From assembly GCF_900115055.1 (NCBI RefSeq), contig NZ_FOVD01000002.1:558001-622000 (forward strand): a stretch of DNA of 64,000 bases, read 5' to 3'. Under the pieces are notes generated by a model. It was given only the letters and a program-made list of their open reading frames with translations, did not search any database and had not been told where the DNA came from. This document shows positions 36,310 to 44,586 of the stretch, one piece after another; positions within the stretch are counted from its first letter, which is position 1, and each line of letters opens with the position of its first letter. Position numbers and translations under genes: made by a program. Source of the DNA: Chryseobacterium oleae (GTDB lineage Bacteria > Bacteroidota > Bacteroidia > Flavobacteriales > Weeksellaceae).

Positions 36310-36440
36310 AGTTAAAAACGGCTAAGAAACCCAGCCACAACGTGGCGATTTAGCCTAAGATAGGATGCAGTCCTATCAGAGTTCTGCCAATCAGTATACT
36401 CTAAAACGAGGCTCCTGAAGCCCCTACCAATTACACCAAA
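36310..36440 (-). ncRNA. Candidate structured RNA downstream of rplS
   Basis: Four hairpins lie almost end to end: GGCTAA/TTAGCC (36320-36325 with 36350-36355) enclosing GCCAC/GTGGC (36334-36346); GATAGGA/TCCTATC (36359-36377); AGAGT/ACTCT (36378-36402); and GGCT/AGCC (36410-36422). On the minus strand it begins with TGTAATTGGTAG, like a tRNA D-arm (it recalls flavobacterial tRNA-Gln), but no acceptor stem or T-arm can be folded. It lies just past the rplS terminator. The strand is inferred from the D-arm-like piece. It could be a small RNA, a decayed tRNA, or a structured repeat. Confidence 0.35.
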
Positions 36441-36442
36441 AT

Positions 36443-36479
36443 AAAAAGAGACTACCTGATGAACAGATAGTCTCTTTTT
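36443..36479 (-). terminator. Terminator after rplS
   Basis: AAAAAGAGACTA (36443-36454) and TAGTCTCTTTTT (36468-36479) form a perfect 12-bp stem, 20 bp beyond the rplS stop codon. Confidence 0.92.
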
Positions 36480-36498
36480 GTATGTATTGTTGTCTGAA

Positions 36499-36855
36499 TT
36501 ACTTTTTCTTGTAAGCAGCATCCTTGATTCTAGCTTTTTTACCTCTAAGGTCTCTGAAGTAATAAATTCTAGATCTTCTAACTCTACCTCTTCTGTCAAC
36601 TTCAATTTTCTGAAGTGCAGGCATGTTGATAGGGAATACTCTTTCTACACCTACATCACCACTCATTTTTCTGATAGTGAAAGTTTTTGTAGCGCCAGTA
36701 CCTCTTAATTGGATAACGGTACCTTTGAAGAACTGAGTTCTTGTTTTTTGTCCTTCTTTAATTTCGTAATACACAGTAATTGTGTCTCCTGCTTTGAATT
36801 CAGGGAAATCTTTTTTAGTAATGTACTGATCTTGTACGTACTTTAATAAATCCAT
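36499..36855 (-). CDS. rplS: 50S ribosomal protein L19
   Basis: The 118-residue protein is L19, which sits at the 30S-50S interface. Typical segments are FPEFKAGDTITVYYEIKEG, RTQFFKGTVIQLRG, FTIRKMSGDVGVERVFPINMP and the basic RRGRVRRSRIYYFRDLRGK, followed by a lysine-rich C-terminus. It is a single-gene unit here, with its own consensus promoter and terminator; rimM and trmD, its partners in many other bacteria, are absent. Confidence 0.98.
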   Translation of the reverse strand: MDLLKYVQDQYITKKDFPEFKAGDTITVYYEIKEGQKTRTQFFKGTVIQLRGTGATKTFTIRKMSGDVGVERVFPINMPALQKIEVDRRGRVRRSRIYYFRDLRGKKARIKDAAYKKK

Positions 36856-36924
36856 TTTTGATAAAATAAAATGTTAAAGCTAAGCAACTTACACGTTCTT
36901 CGTCAGAGGTTGAATAACAGGTCG

Positions 36925-36957
36925 CAAAGATACAAAATACTTTTTGATTCTACCAAA
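36925..36957 (-). promoter_or_regulatory. rplS promoter
   Basis: On the minus strand a -33 TTTG (36954-36957) and a -7 TATCTTTG (36925-36932), 21 bp apart, fit the Bacteroidota consensus. The leader to the start at 36855 is about 65 bases. Confidence 0.8.
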
Positions 36958-37056
36958 TAATTACTGTACTAAAAACTATAATTTTTTCACCCCAAATCTG
37001 ACGTAAAGTTAACAGTTCCTTTAAGTTCCCATCAGCAATAGTTTACATAGGAAGTC

Positions 37057-37064
37057 TACTTTTG
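37057..37064 (+). promoter_or_regulatory. Candidate -7 box of the metallophosphoesterase gene
   Basis: TACTTTTG matches TAnnTTTG, 84 bp before the ATG at 37148. The -33 region lacks a clear TTG. Confidence 0.45.
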
Positions 37065-37147
37065 CCCGAAATTAAAAAATCAGATCATTATTTTTTTAAT
37101 GGCCTGATTTACAAATCGAAATAAATCTAAAACAAAAGTAAACTATT

Positions 37148-39886
37148 ATGAAACACTATTTCTTCTTTTTCTGTTTTGCCGTCCAGATGGCATTCGGGCA
37201 GGCACTTTTTCCCTACCTGCAGAATCCGACGCCCAACTCGATGATTGTCAATTGGAAAACAGCTTCCGACAATGAAACAACCGTGATCTACGGAACATCT
37301 CCAACCAGTCTGAACGTGACGGTTACGGGAACCACAAACATTTTTTCCGATACAGGGTATAACAATAACTATTATTACCACACTGCAAAAGTGTCAGGTC
37401 TTCAACCCAACACCAAATACTATTATAAAATAAAGACCGGAACTACAGAGTCTGCGGTTTATAATTTCAGAACCCTTCCTCTTCCGGGACAGGCTGCGAC
37501 GGCAGACGGAAAAATCCGTTTCCTGATCATGGGAGACAACCAGATCAAAGCGGAACCAAGATATGATACGCTTACTCTGAATGCTTTTAAAAAACTAAAG
37601 CAGAAATTTGGAGCCAGCACAGATCCTTCGGATAATATTGCCCTTACTTTTATGGTGGGTGACCAGGTGGACGTAGGAACATTGGATCATTATGAAAATG
37701 TGCATTTTAAAAAGAACATCAAATTATCACCATATCTTCCTATTCAGACAACGGTAGGAAACCACGAGACGTATGGAACGCTTGGGATGAATTCTTACTA
37801 TGCCCATTTCTATATCGATGAAATTAAATATAAAAATATCTCATCAGGAAACGAAAACTATTATGCACAGCAGGCTGGAAACGTTTTGTTTGTAAGTTTG
37901 AGTTCTGAGCATACAGGTACTGCACAACAAACATGGCTTTCCCAGATTTTAGATGCAGCGAATGCTGATCCTACGGTAGACTGGATCATTTCTTTAAGCC
38001 ACAGACCTTACCAGGCAGAGCAGTATGTAGGAGATATTTCTACATGGGTGAGAAACAATGCAGTGCCATTGCTGACGACTTCCAATAAATACTTAATGCA
38101 CGTTGGAGCTCACCACCATTTATACCACAGAGGTCAGTTGAAAGAAACCCCGAATTATCAGATTATTTCCGGAGGTACCGCTTGGGACCAGTATTGGGGA
38201 ATGTCTAATGAGCAGGATTTTGATGATGTACAGAAAACACTGACTGACTGGACCTACCAGATCGTAGAAGTAGATGTGCAGACCGGAAAAGTAGATATAG
38301 AATGCTACTCAATTGGAGGGGTATATAATAAGAAGCAAAACGAATTGGTAGATACTTTCCACCGATATAAAAACCAACCGAAACCTTCAAAGCCTTCTGT
38401 TACAAACACCTTTGCTGCATCAGTAACGTTGCCTTTAACGCTTGACGGAAGTACTTTTGCATCATCTAACGGAGAACTTCTGAACACCACACAGTTCCAG
38501 ATCAGTAAGGCGGCGAACTTTTCAGTTATTGAAAAAGAATTTTACCGTGATTATGAAAACTGGTTTGGGAAAGACGGAAACGGAACACCGGATAAAACGA
38601 AAAATTTAAATGCAGGAGTTGATATTACAAAAGCTACTATTGCTGCGAATTCTATCTCAAACGGCACCTATTATGTAAAGGTTCGTTACAGAGACAGAAA
38701 CCTGGAATGGAGCGACTGGAGTGATGTAAAACAGTTTGAGGTAACTGGAAGTGTGGTTTCCAATCCTACTTTTACATTAGATAAAACTGAATATACACAA
38801 GCTGAGCCTATCACAGCTACTTACACCGGAGGACCTGGTAATCAGCAGGACTGGGTAGGAATCTATAAAAAAGGACAGACGCCTGCGACTACAACTTCTC
38901 AGGGCTTTATTTACACCAACGGACAAACGGCAGGAACAGCGGTGTTCACGAATGGTCTTGCCAATAAAGGTCAGTATTTTGCAGGTTTCTTTGCTAATGG
39001 AGGATATACTGAAATTACGGGCAGAAAGAGTTTCTATGTAGGACCGAAAGTGGTGCTACAGGCTACAGCAGATACGTATCCGGTAGGTGGAACGGTTGTC
39101 ATCAATTACAGCAGCGGACCGAATTTGGTGAAAGACTGGATCGGAATTTATAAAATGGGGCAGACGCCGGGAACCAATACGGCTACCAAATGGAGCTATG
39201 TGACAACACCTGCAGGAACACTGGATTTTACAGGTCTTGCAAAAGGATATTATTATGCTCAGTATCTTCTTGAAGACGGATATACAGGAATCGGAGATAA
39301 GGTATTCTTTAAAGTAGGTGATATCGTAACAGATTTGTGGATCAACAAACCGGTCTATACATTAGGTGAAAATATTACCGCTTCATGGACTGATTCTCCT
39401 GGAATTATCAAAGACTGGCTGGGGATTTATCCTCAGAGTGTTCAGACGCCGGATGATAACTTTGTTTCTTATACGTATTTCGATGGGGTGACTCAGGGAA
39501 CAAAAACCATACAGGGAGCAGCACTTCCTACAACACCGGGGAACTATTATATGGTAATGTTTACGAATGACTCTTATACAGAAGTTTCAAACAGAAAACA
39601 ATTCCAGGTAACATCCGGAACACTGGGAACGGATGAAGTGAAAAGCACAGAGAAAAATGTAGTGATATATCCGAATCCAACGAAACCGGGTGAGCCTACA
39701 TTCATCAAGAGTGATTATCCAATTGAGAAAATTGAGCTTTTATCAGCATCAGGACAGTTGTTGTATGAATCTAAAAACATCAACAACCAACGTTTCTCTC
39801 TTGTCAATGAAAATCTTCCGAAAGGCGTATACTTCGTGAAAGTGCACACAAGAAAATTATTTACTTTAAAACTGGTGATCCAGTAA
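37148..39886 (+). CDS. T9SS purple acid phosphatase-like metallophosphoesterase
   Basis: The 912-residue secreted protein has a signal peptide (YFFFFCFAVQMAFGQ) and an N-terminal fibronectin-like purple acid phosphatase domain (QNPTPNSMIVNWKT ... LQPNTKYYYKI). The calcineurin-like phosphoesterase core carries metal ligands in IMGDNQ, MVGDQVD, VGNHET, SLSHRP and VGAHHHLYH. The second half has three similar domains (residues ~545-820), each with (V/L)KDW(I/L)GIY- or QDWVGIYKKGQTP-type cores. It ends in a type A sorting domain (IYPNPTKPGEPTF ... LKLVIQ). The repeated domains may bind a polymer or the surface. Extracellular release of phosphate is the likely role. Confidence 0.9.
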   Translation: MKHYFFFFCFAVQMAFGQALFPYLQNPTPNSMIVNWKTASDNETTVIYGTSPTSLNVTVTGTTNIFSDTGYNNNYYYHTAKVSGLQPNTKYYYKIKTGTTESAVYNFRTLPLPGQAATADGKIRFLIMGDNQIKAEPRYDTLTLNAFKKLKQKFGASTDPSDNIALTFMVGDQVDVGTLDHYENVHFKKNIKLSPYLPIQTTVGNHETYGTLGMNSYYAHFYIDEIKYKNISSGNENYYAQQAGNVLFVSLSSEHTGTAQQTWLSQILDAANADPTVDWIISLSHRPYQAEQYVGDISTWVRNNAVPLLTTSNKYLMHVGAHHHLYHRGQLKETPNYQIISGGTAWDQYWGMSNEQDFDDVQKTLTDWTYQIVEVDVQTGKVDIECYSIGGVYNKKQNELVDTFHRYKNQPKPSKPSVTNTFAASVTLPLTLDGSTFASSNGELLNTTQFQISKAANFSVIEKEFYRDYENWFGKDGNGTPDKTKNLNAGVDITKATIAANSISNGTYYVKVRYRDRNLEWSDWSDVKQFEVTGSVVSNPTFTLDKTEYTQAEPITATYTGGPGNQQDWVGIYKKGQTPATTTSQGFIYTNGQTAGTAVFTNGLANKGQYFAGFFANGGYTEITGRKSFYVGPKVVLQATADTYPVGGTVVINYSSGPNLVKDWIGIYKMGQTPGTNTATKWSYVTTPAGTLDFTGLAKGYYYAQYLLEDGYTGIGDKVFFKVGDIVTDLWINKPVYTLGENITASWTDSPGIIKDWLGIYPQSVQTPDDNFVSYTYFDGVTQGTKTIQGAALPTTPGNYYMVMFTNDSYTEVSNRKQFQVTSGTLGTDEVKSTEKNVVIYPNPTKPGEPTFIKSDYPIEKIELLSASGQLLYESKNINNQRFSLVNENLPKGVYFVKVHTRKLFTLKLVIQ

Positions 39887-39904
39887 TATTCTAACAACAT
39901 ATTG

Positions 39905-39938
39905 AAAGAAAGCAGGAAAATTATTTCCTGCTTTTTCT
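39905..39938. terminator. Terminator after the metallophosphoesterase gene
   Basis: AAAGCAGGAAA (39909-39919) pairs perfectly with TTTCCTGCTTT (39924-39934), loop ATTA, then TT. It lies between converging genes. Confidence 0.9.
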
Positions 39939-39995
39939 ATTTAATATGAACAGGAACAGTAAAATACAAATAACAATGATCATCTCTTTTACTTT

Positions 39996-40682
39996 TTAAT
40001 GGGAAATTAAGTTCATTAAAGCTCCTAAAATCATGATCGAAATACCAAATGTGAGCATTCCCAATACATAGGAAACAAGGGCTTTAAAATAACTGGCTAC
40101 CTTGCCTTTATCGAAAAACTGTCCTACAGACCAGGAAAAATAGACAAACACGATCGCTGCAGCAATCTGCATCAGGTGATATTTTGTGAATCCTTCAACA
40201 ATGGCAAAAACAGAGAACATCAGCATTTCCATTCCAAGAATAAAACACAGAAGGATCAGTATTTCAAAAAAATTGTAATCGTATTTTCTGAAAAATATTT
40301 TTAGCCAAAAAGCAATAAACGCACCCATAATAATATTGGAGTACCCATAATGACTTTGAACCCAATTATTAATGGCATTGAGCTTCGAATCTCCCGCACC
40401 ATCAATTTTTATATAGCTTTGTTCGATATGAAAAAAGTGATTGATAAGTGTATAGATTAGCGATGTGACAATAATAAATATCACTGGTTTAACAAGCCGG
40501 CTTCTGTTTTCACTAATGAAATTTCTGATGTTTTCGCCGGGTCTTATTAGTAATTCTCTGATGGTATACAAAATACCTCTGTCAAAATGTAAAACGTGTT
40601 CGATTTCATGGAGGATGTAATGTCCGTCTATTCTTTTCGGTTTTAAATTTTGTCTGCAGTTTGAGCAAAATTCTTCATTCAT
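39996..40682 (-). CDS. DUF3667 membrane protein with zinc-ribbon-like N-terminus
   Basis: The 228-residue protein starts FCSNCRQNLKPKRI, a CxxC knuckle, followed by the DUF3667 core HEIEHVLHFDRGILYTIRELLIRPGENIRNFI. Five hydrophobic segments follow (from about residue 68). Most DUF3667 proteins carry two CxxC pairs; here only one CxxC is visible, so the zinc site may be incomplete or the N-terminus shortened. The function is unknown. Its upstream region is the 40.8-41.3 kb tandem repeat cluster. Confidence 0.82.
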   Translation of the reverse strand: MNEEFCSNCRQNLKPKRIDGHYILHEIEHVLHFDRGILYTIRELLIRPGENIRNFISENRSRLVKPVIFIIVTSLIYTLINHFFHIEQSYIKIDGAGDSKLNAINNWVQSHYGYSNIIMGAFIAFWLKIFFRKYDYNFFEILILLCFILGMEMLMFSVFAIVEGFTKYHLMQIAAAIVFVYFSWSVGQFFDKGKVASYFKALVSYVLGMLTFGISIMILGALMNLISH

Positions 40683-40800
40683 AGTAGTTTAAGTTTTAAA
40701 TGCAAAAAAAGATAAATAGTTTTACATACCCTTTACACTTTAGTTTAGTTTTTGAAAATTTTATGTACTTAAACTTTCGCTTCATCCAATCGCATGGTTA

Positions 40801-41323
40801 AAAAAAGTTCCCGCAGATTCCACAGATTTAGCAAATTTTTTATCCACTCATACACTTCGCTTCATCGAATCAACGAAGTTAATTTCTCCCTTTGCTCCTC
40901 TTAAATTTCCAGCAGATTAATTATTCTTTGCGTGAAAAAAAGTCCCACAGATTTCGCAGTTTTTTTTTCAGTCAGACATTTCGCTTCGTCAAATCAACGA
41001 AGTTGATTCCTCTTTGCAATCCTTAAATTTCCAGTATATTAATTATTCTTTGCGTGAAAAAAAACCGAGCAGATTCCACAGATTTCGCAGATTTTTTCAT
41101 GCATTCAGACATTTCGCTTCGTCAAATCAACGGAGTTGATTCCTCTTTGCAACCCTTAAATTTCCAGCATATTAATTATTCTTTGCGTGAAAAAAGACTC
41201 GCCCAGATTCCACAGATTTAGCAAATTTTTTATCCACTCATACATTTCGCTTCGTCAAATCAACGAAGTTGATTCCCATTTGCTCCCTTAAATTTTCAGT
41301 ACAATTAATCATCCTTTGCGTCA
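40801..41323. repeat. Tandem hairpin repeat cluster 1 (four units)
   Basis: Within the 727-bp gap between two minus-strand genes, a unit of about 122-134 bp is repeated four times. Each has CAGATT(CC)ACAGATTT(A/C)GCA, CA(C/T)TTCGCTTC, the hairpin AATCAAC-GAA-GTTGATT (40867-40886 imperfect, 40991-41007, 41125-41141, 41258-41274), TTTGC, then TTAAATTTCCAG and ATTCTTTGCGTGAAAAA. The units differ by scattered substitutions and small gaps, so the array is old. No coding potential is seen. Confidence 0.9.
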
Positions 41324-41359
41324 AAAAAAACAGAAACAAAGGTTTAAATTTTCCACAAA

Positions 41360-41390
41360 AAAAATCGGCCATTACAAACAGCCGATTTTT
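41360..41390 (-). terminator. Terminator after the MORN-like gene
   Basis: AAAAATCGGC (41360-41369) pairs perfectly with GCCGATTTTT (41381-41390); on the minus strand it lies 20 bp beyond the stop and has a T run. Confidence 0.85.
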
Positions 41391-41409
41391 ATATTGAAAT
41401 TAGAATATT

Positions 41410-42933
41410 TTAAAACTCATACAGAAGATCATCCTCCTGTAAAGCCGTACTCAAAGCACCATAAGTATCCTGTGGTTCAGCATCTGCAAGAATTTTTGAG
41501 TCCTGGATAAGTTTTCCCTCCGGAGTATACACTTTCAACAGCACCCATTTTCCGCTGCGCTCCATTTCCTTTAATCCTGATTCAGTTTTATATCTGATTT
41601 TTCCGCTCTGAAGAACTCCGTCTTTTACAACGGCTTTATTGCCGGGCTTTCCTTTTGCATATTGTATGATCTGTGCTGTGAAACCTTCTCCTTCTTCCAA
41701 AGGCTGGCTGTAGGTATAAACAATGGCTCCTTTATCATCATAAACAGTGGAGTCATATCCGGTTTGCCTGGCATTCATTTTTTTCTCAGATTTTAGCTTT
41801 TCACCTTCCCTGAAAGATTTTGAAAGAACTAAAATACCATCTTTATATTGCTGTTCATTAAACTCTTCGTATAAAGTTCCGTTGTAAGGCATATCATCCT
41901 TATAGGTTAAAGTGCCTTTCAGTCTTCCGTCCGGATGATAGAATTTCATTTCCTGTACCACATCATCCTTTAAGACTTTTTCAGAAGACAGCTTTCCGTT
42001 TTCATCAAAGTATTTGTTCATAATGATGGAACCGTTTTTATAGGTGTCTACCGCTGTGAAGCCGGATAAATCATAATTAAACTGATAGTCTTCGCCGTCC
42101 TGAGGCTTATAATAATTGGATTCTTTATCATAAACGTAGGTCAGATTTCCTATTTTTTTACCCGTTTCATCGTAGGTGGTTTTATAACCGTCTTTTTTGC
42201 TTTTCTTATCTTCCTGAAGGATTTTTCCGTTTTTTGAATAGATGATACTCTCCTTGATAGTCCCGTCGCTTTTCTGTTTTTCGATTTTGGATACCCTCAT
42301 CGGATTGTAGTAATAATCTACGGTTACATTGTCATCGGAGTTCCCTGTATTGCTTGTGCCGATGTGTTTTCCTTTATCGCCGTAATATTTAGTTTCGTAC
42401 TTTCCTTTGCTGTCTGTGGTGATTTCATAGCGGATTCCTTTAATATCTTCATCATAGGCGATCGTTTTGAAATTCTCAGAATCCTCATAGGTAGTAATAG
42501 TATTGAAAGAAGAGGATAATTCAGCGTCTTTGTAGGTGTACATTTTTCCTTTAAAGGTACCGTCTGCTTTATACACAAGATCTTCCACGGGTCTTCCTTT
42601 TTCATCAAACGTTTGAGCCGGTCCTATCTGTTTTCCGCCTGAAAATGTTGCTGTGCTTACTGTTTTACCTTCAGGGCTGTACCAGACTACTTTTCCTTCA
42701 TAGACCTCGCTGCCGGGAGTGGCATTGGTAGCAAGACCTTCCATCTGCAGTTTCCCGTTTTTATAAAAATCTTTAATTAAAGTAAGCTTGCCTTTATTTT
42801 CAGTTTCACGGTAAAATTCCATTTTGTCCTGAGTGGTTTTCTCCCAGTTTTCGTCAAAATAGATTTTTTCCTGTGCGCCTACACTGATGCTGAGGATCAG
42901 AGCAAGAACTGCGGAGGTAAATAATTTTTTCAT
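41410..42933 (-). CDS. Secreted MORN/YwqK-like repeat protein
   Basis: The 507-residue protein has a signal peptide (KKLFTSAVLALILSISVGAQ) and then many short repeats of the type (Y)xxxG(K/R)L or DExG(K/R)xxxxxxYxxG (FYKNGKLQMEG, YSPEGKTVSTATFSGGKQ, FDENGKLSSEK, FYHPDGRLKGTL). These are MORN-like or YwqK-type repeats, which form beta-hairpin rods. YwqK proteins are sometimes listed as antitoxins, but no toxin gene is adjacent, so a structural or binding role in the periplasm is as likely. The start is set at 42933 because the 35 residues before it are not signal-like. Confidence 0.82.
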   Translation of the reverse strand: MKKLFTSAVLALILSISVGAQEKIYFDENWEKTTQDKMEFYRETENKGKLTLIKDFYKNGKLQMEGLATNATPGSEVYEGKVVWYSPEGKTVSTATFSGGKQIGPAQTFDEKGRPVEDLVYKADGTFKGKMYTYKDAELSSSFNTITTYEDSENFKTIAYDEDIKGIRYEITTDSKGKYETKYYGDKGKHIGTSNTGNSDDNVTVDYYYNPMRVSKIEKQKSDGTIKESIIYSKNGKILQEDKKSKKDGYKTTYDETGKKIGNLTYVYDKESNYYKPQDGEDYQFNYDLSGFTAVDTYKNGSIIMNKYFDENGKLSSEKVLKDDVVQEMKFYHPDGRLKGTLTYKDDMPYNGTLYEEFNEQQYKDGILVLSKSFREGEKLKSEKKMNARQTGYDSTVYDDKGAIVYTYSQPLEEGEGFTAQIIQYAKGKPGNKAVVKDGVLQSGKIRYKTESGLKEMERSGKWVLLKVYTPEGKLIQDSKILADAEPQDTYGALSTALQEDDLLYEF

Positions 42934-43160
42934 GTTTTTATTAAAGTTTAAATGATTCAGTAGTGATAATTCGAAGTGGAGTAGAAGGATCAATCTGTAT
43001 ATAAACAACATTAATTGATCACGCCAAATATAAGTCAATTTGCCGAGAAATAAAGGGAATTGAAGGCATAAAACCTCCGTAAAATCACGGAATTTTTTCT
43101 GAGAAATTTCACTATAAGAACATGAAAATGGATTGATCTGCCTTTTACGGCTCAGCGTTT

Positions 43161-43658
43161 TTACAAATAAAAGAAATCCTTCTTTTTCTTTTTGATAAGC
43201 ATATCGATCCCTAAAGCTTTGTATCCATTAAGAGAAAACATACCCAAAAGCATGATAAACAAAACCTGCGGCAGATAGAAGAAATAGGTAAGCCATGTGA
43301 AAGGATCCATAGAACGGGTTCCAACGGCAGGATTTACGGGAACAAGTTCAGTAGGAATAGAGTGAATGTCTTTGGTGAATAATGCCACAAGCATAATGAC
43401 AATTAATGACAGTGAACTGAATCTGGTTAATAGCCCCAACAATAAAAATAATCCCCAGAACGCTTCATTAAAAGCTACAAAATTAGCCATAAACTGAGGG
43501 TTGGAAAAACTAAGACTGCTAATGGTTTTCAGCATATAGCCCTGAAAAACCGGATGGAAAAGTTTATTGAAACCTGTGATAAAAAAGAACAGTCCGATGC
43601 TTATTCTGCAAATGACATAAAATAGATCGCCGGGTTTATTGAAAGTATTCTTTTCCAT
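43161..43658 (-). CDS. DoxX family membrane protein
   Basis: The 165-residue protein has four membrane spans, with the DoxX signature RISIGLFFFITGFNKLFHP in the first and FWGLFLLLGLLTRFSSLSLI in the second pair. It ends with a lysine-rich tail. DoxX-like proteins were first linked to quinol oxidase or thiosulfate oxidation, but most members are uncharacterised. It is a single gene, 160 bp from the divergent CoA transferase gene. Confidence 0.88.
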   Translation of the reverse strand: MEKNTFNKPGDLFYVICRISIGLFFFITGFNKLFHPVFQGYMLKTISSLSFSNPQFMANFVAFNEAFWGLFLLLGLLTRFSSLSLIVIMLVALFTKDIHSIPTELVPVNPAVGTRSMDPFTWLTYFFYLPQVLFIMLLGMFSLNGYKALGIDMLIKKKKKDFFYL

Positions 43659-43819
43659 ATTATAGAGGTATAAATTAAATTTTTAAATGGTTTAAAGGAT
43701 TTAACTTAAACTATGATGCCGGAATCCACCAAAAGTTAGATCTGAATTCAAATAAATTTCTGAATAATGCAGATATGAGAAAAATGATTAAATTTAACGG
43801 ACAGAAAATCTAATATTTC

Positions 43820-44521
43820 ATGATAGATAAAAGAGTAAAAAATGCAAAGGAAGCCATCGAAGGAATTAATGATGGAATGACTTTAATGCTGGGCGGGTTT
43901 GGTCTGTGCGGTATCCCTGAAAACTCAATAAATGCTTTGGTAGAAAGCGATGTGAAAGACGTAACCTGTATTTCAAACAACGCAGGTGTTGATGATTTTG
44001 GGTTAGGATTGCTGCTTCAGAAAAGACAGATCAAAAAAATGATCTCTTCATATGTAGGCGAAAATGCTGAATTCGAAAGACAGATGCTGTCCGGAGAACT
44101 GGAGGTAGAGCTTACACCACAGGGAACTTTAGCAGAAAAATGCAGAGCAGCTCAGGCTGGAATTCCTGCTTTTTATACGCCTGCAGGGTACGGAACAGAG
44201 ATTGCAGAAGGAAAGGAAGTAAAAGATTTTAACGGAAAACCTCATATCCTTGAACACGCTTACAAAGCAGATTTTTCAATCGTAAAAGCATGGAAAGGAG
44301 ACTATCTTGGAAACCTGATCTTCAAGGGTTCTGCAAGGAATTTCAACCATCCGATGGCGGGTGCGGCAAAAATTACTATTGCTGAAGTGGAAGAATTGGT
44401 AGAACCGGGCGTATTAGATCCTAATGAGATCCATATTCCGGGGATTATGGTGCAGAGAATTTTCCAGGGTGAAAAATTTGAAAAAAGAATTGAACAGAGA
44501 ACGGTAAGACAGAAAGATTAA
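43820..44521 (+). CDS. scoA: 3-oxoacid CoA-transferase subunit A
   Basis: The 233-residue subunit begins [32 protein letters not shown], the CoA-binding signature of family I CoA transferases. Other features are [28 protein letters not shown] and [10 protein letters not shown]. With subunit B it moves CoA between succinyl-CoA and acetoacetate (ketone-body use), as in SCOT/ScoAB. The catalytic glutamate lies in subunit B. Unusually, subunit B is not the next gene but lies 2.3 kb away at 46822, behind an inverted ABC transporter gene and repeat copy C. Confidence 0.93.
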   Translation: MIDKRVKNAKEAIEGINDGMTLMLGGFGLCGIPENSINALVESDVKDVTCISNNAGVDDFGLGLLLQKRQIKKMISSYVGENAEFERQMLSGELEVELTPQGTLAEKCRAAQAGIPAFYTPAGYGTEIAEGKEVKDFNGKPHILEHAYKADFSIVKAWKGDYLGNLIFKGSARNFNHPMAGAAKITIAEVEELVEPGVLDPNEIHIPGIMVQRIFQGEKFEKRIEQRTVRQKD

Positions 44522-44553
44522 TTCCTGTTGAAATCCGGTATTGACCATAAAAG

Positions 44554-44586
44554 AAAAGCGCTGAAATAATTCAGCGCTTTTTTTTA
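44554..44586. terminator. Bidirectional terminator, scoA / ABC transporter
   Basis: AAAAGCGCTGAA (44554-44565) pairs perfectly with TTCAGCGCTTTT (44570-44581), loop ATAA, T8 on the plus side. Its tail touches the stop of the converging ABC gene. Confidence 0.93.

Noticed and set aside
36415..36445. Apparent tRNA gene (D-arm-like TGTAATTGGTAG on the minus strand)
   Set aside because: No acceptor stem, anticodon arm or T-arm can be placed around it, so it is not reported as a tRNA, only as part of a structured segment.
36312..36605. 97-residue minus-strand frame running into rplS
   Set aside because: It overlaps rplS in another frame and spans its terminator; the apparent sequence is the hairpin array read as protein.
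40801..41323. CRISPR array
   Set aside because: The repeated unit of 122-134 bp is continuous and degenerate with no unique spacers of equal length, and no cas gene is nearby.
41410..42933. Toxin-antitoxin system based on the YwqK-like protein
   Set aside because: The protein is a 507-residue secreted repeat protein and no toxin-like gene is adjacent.
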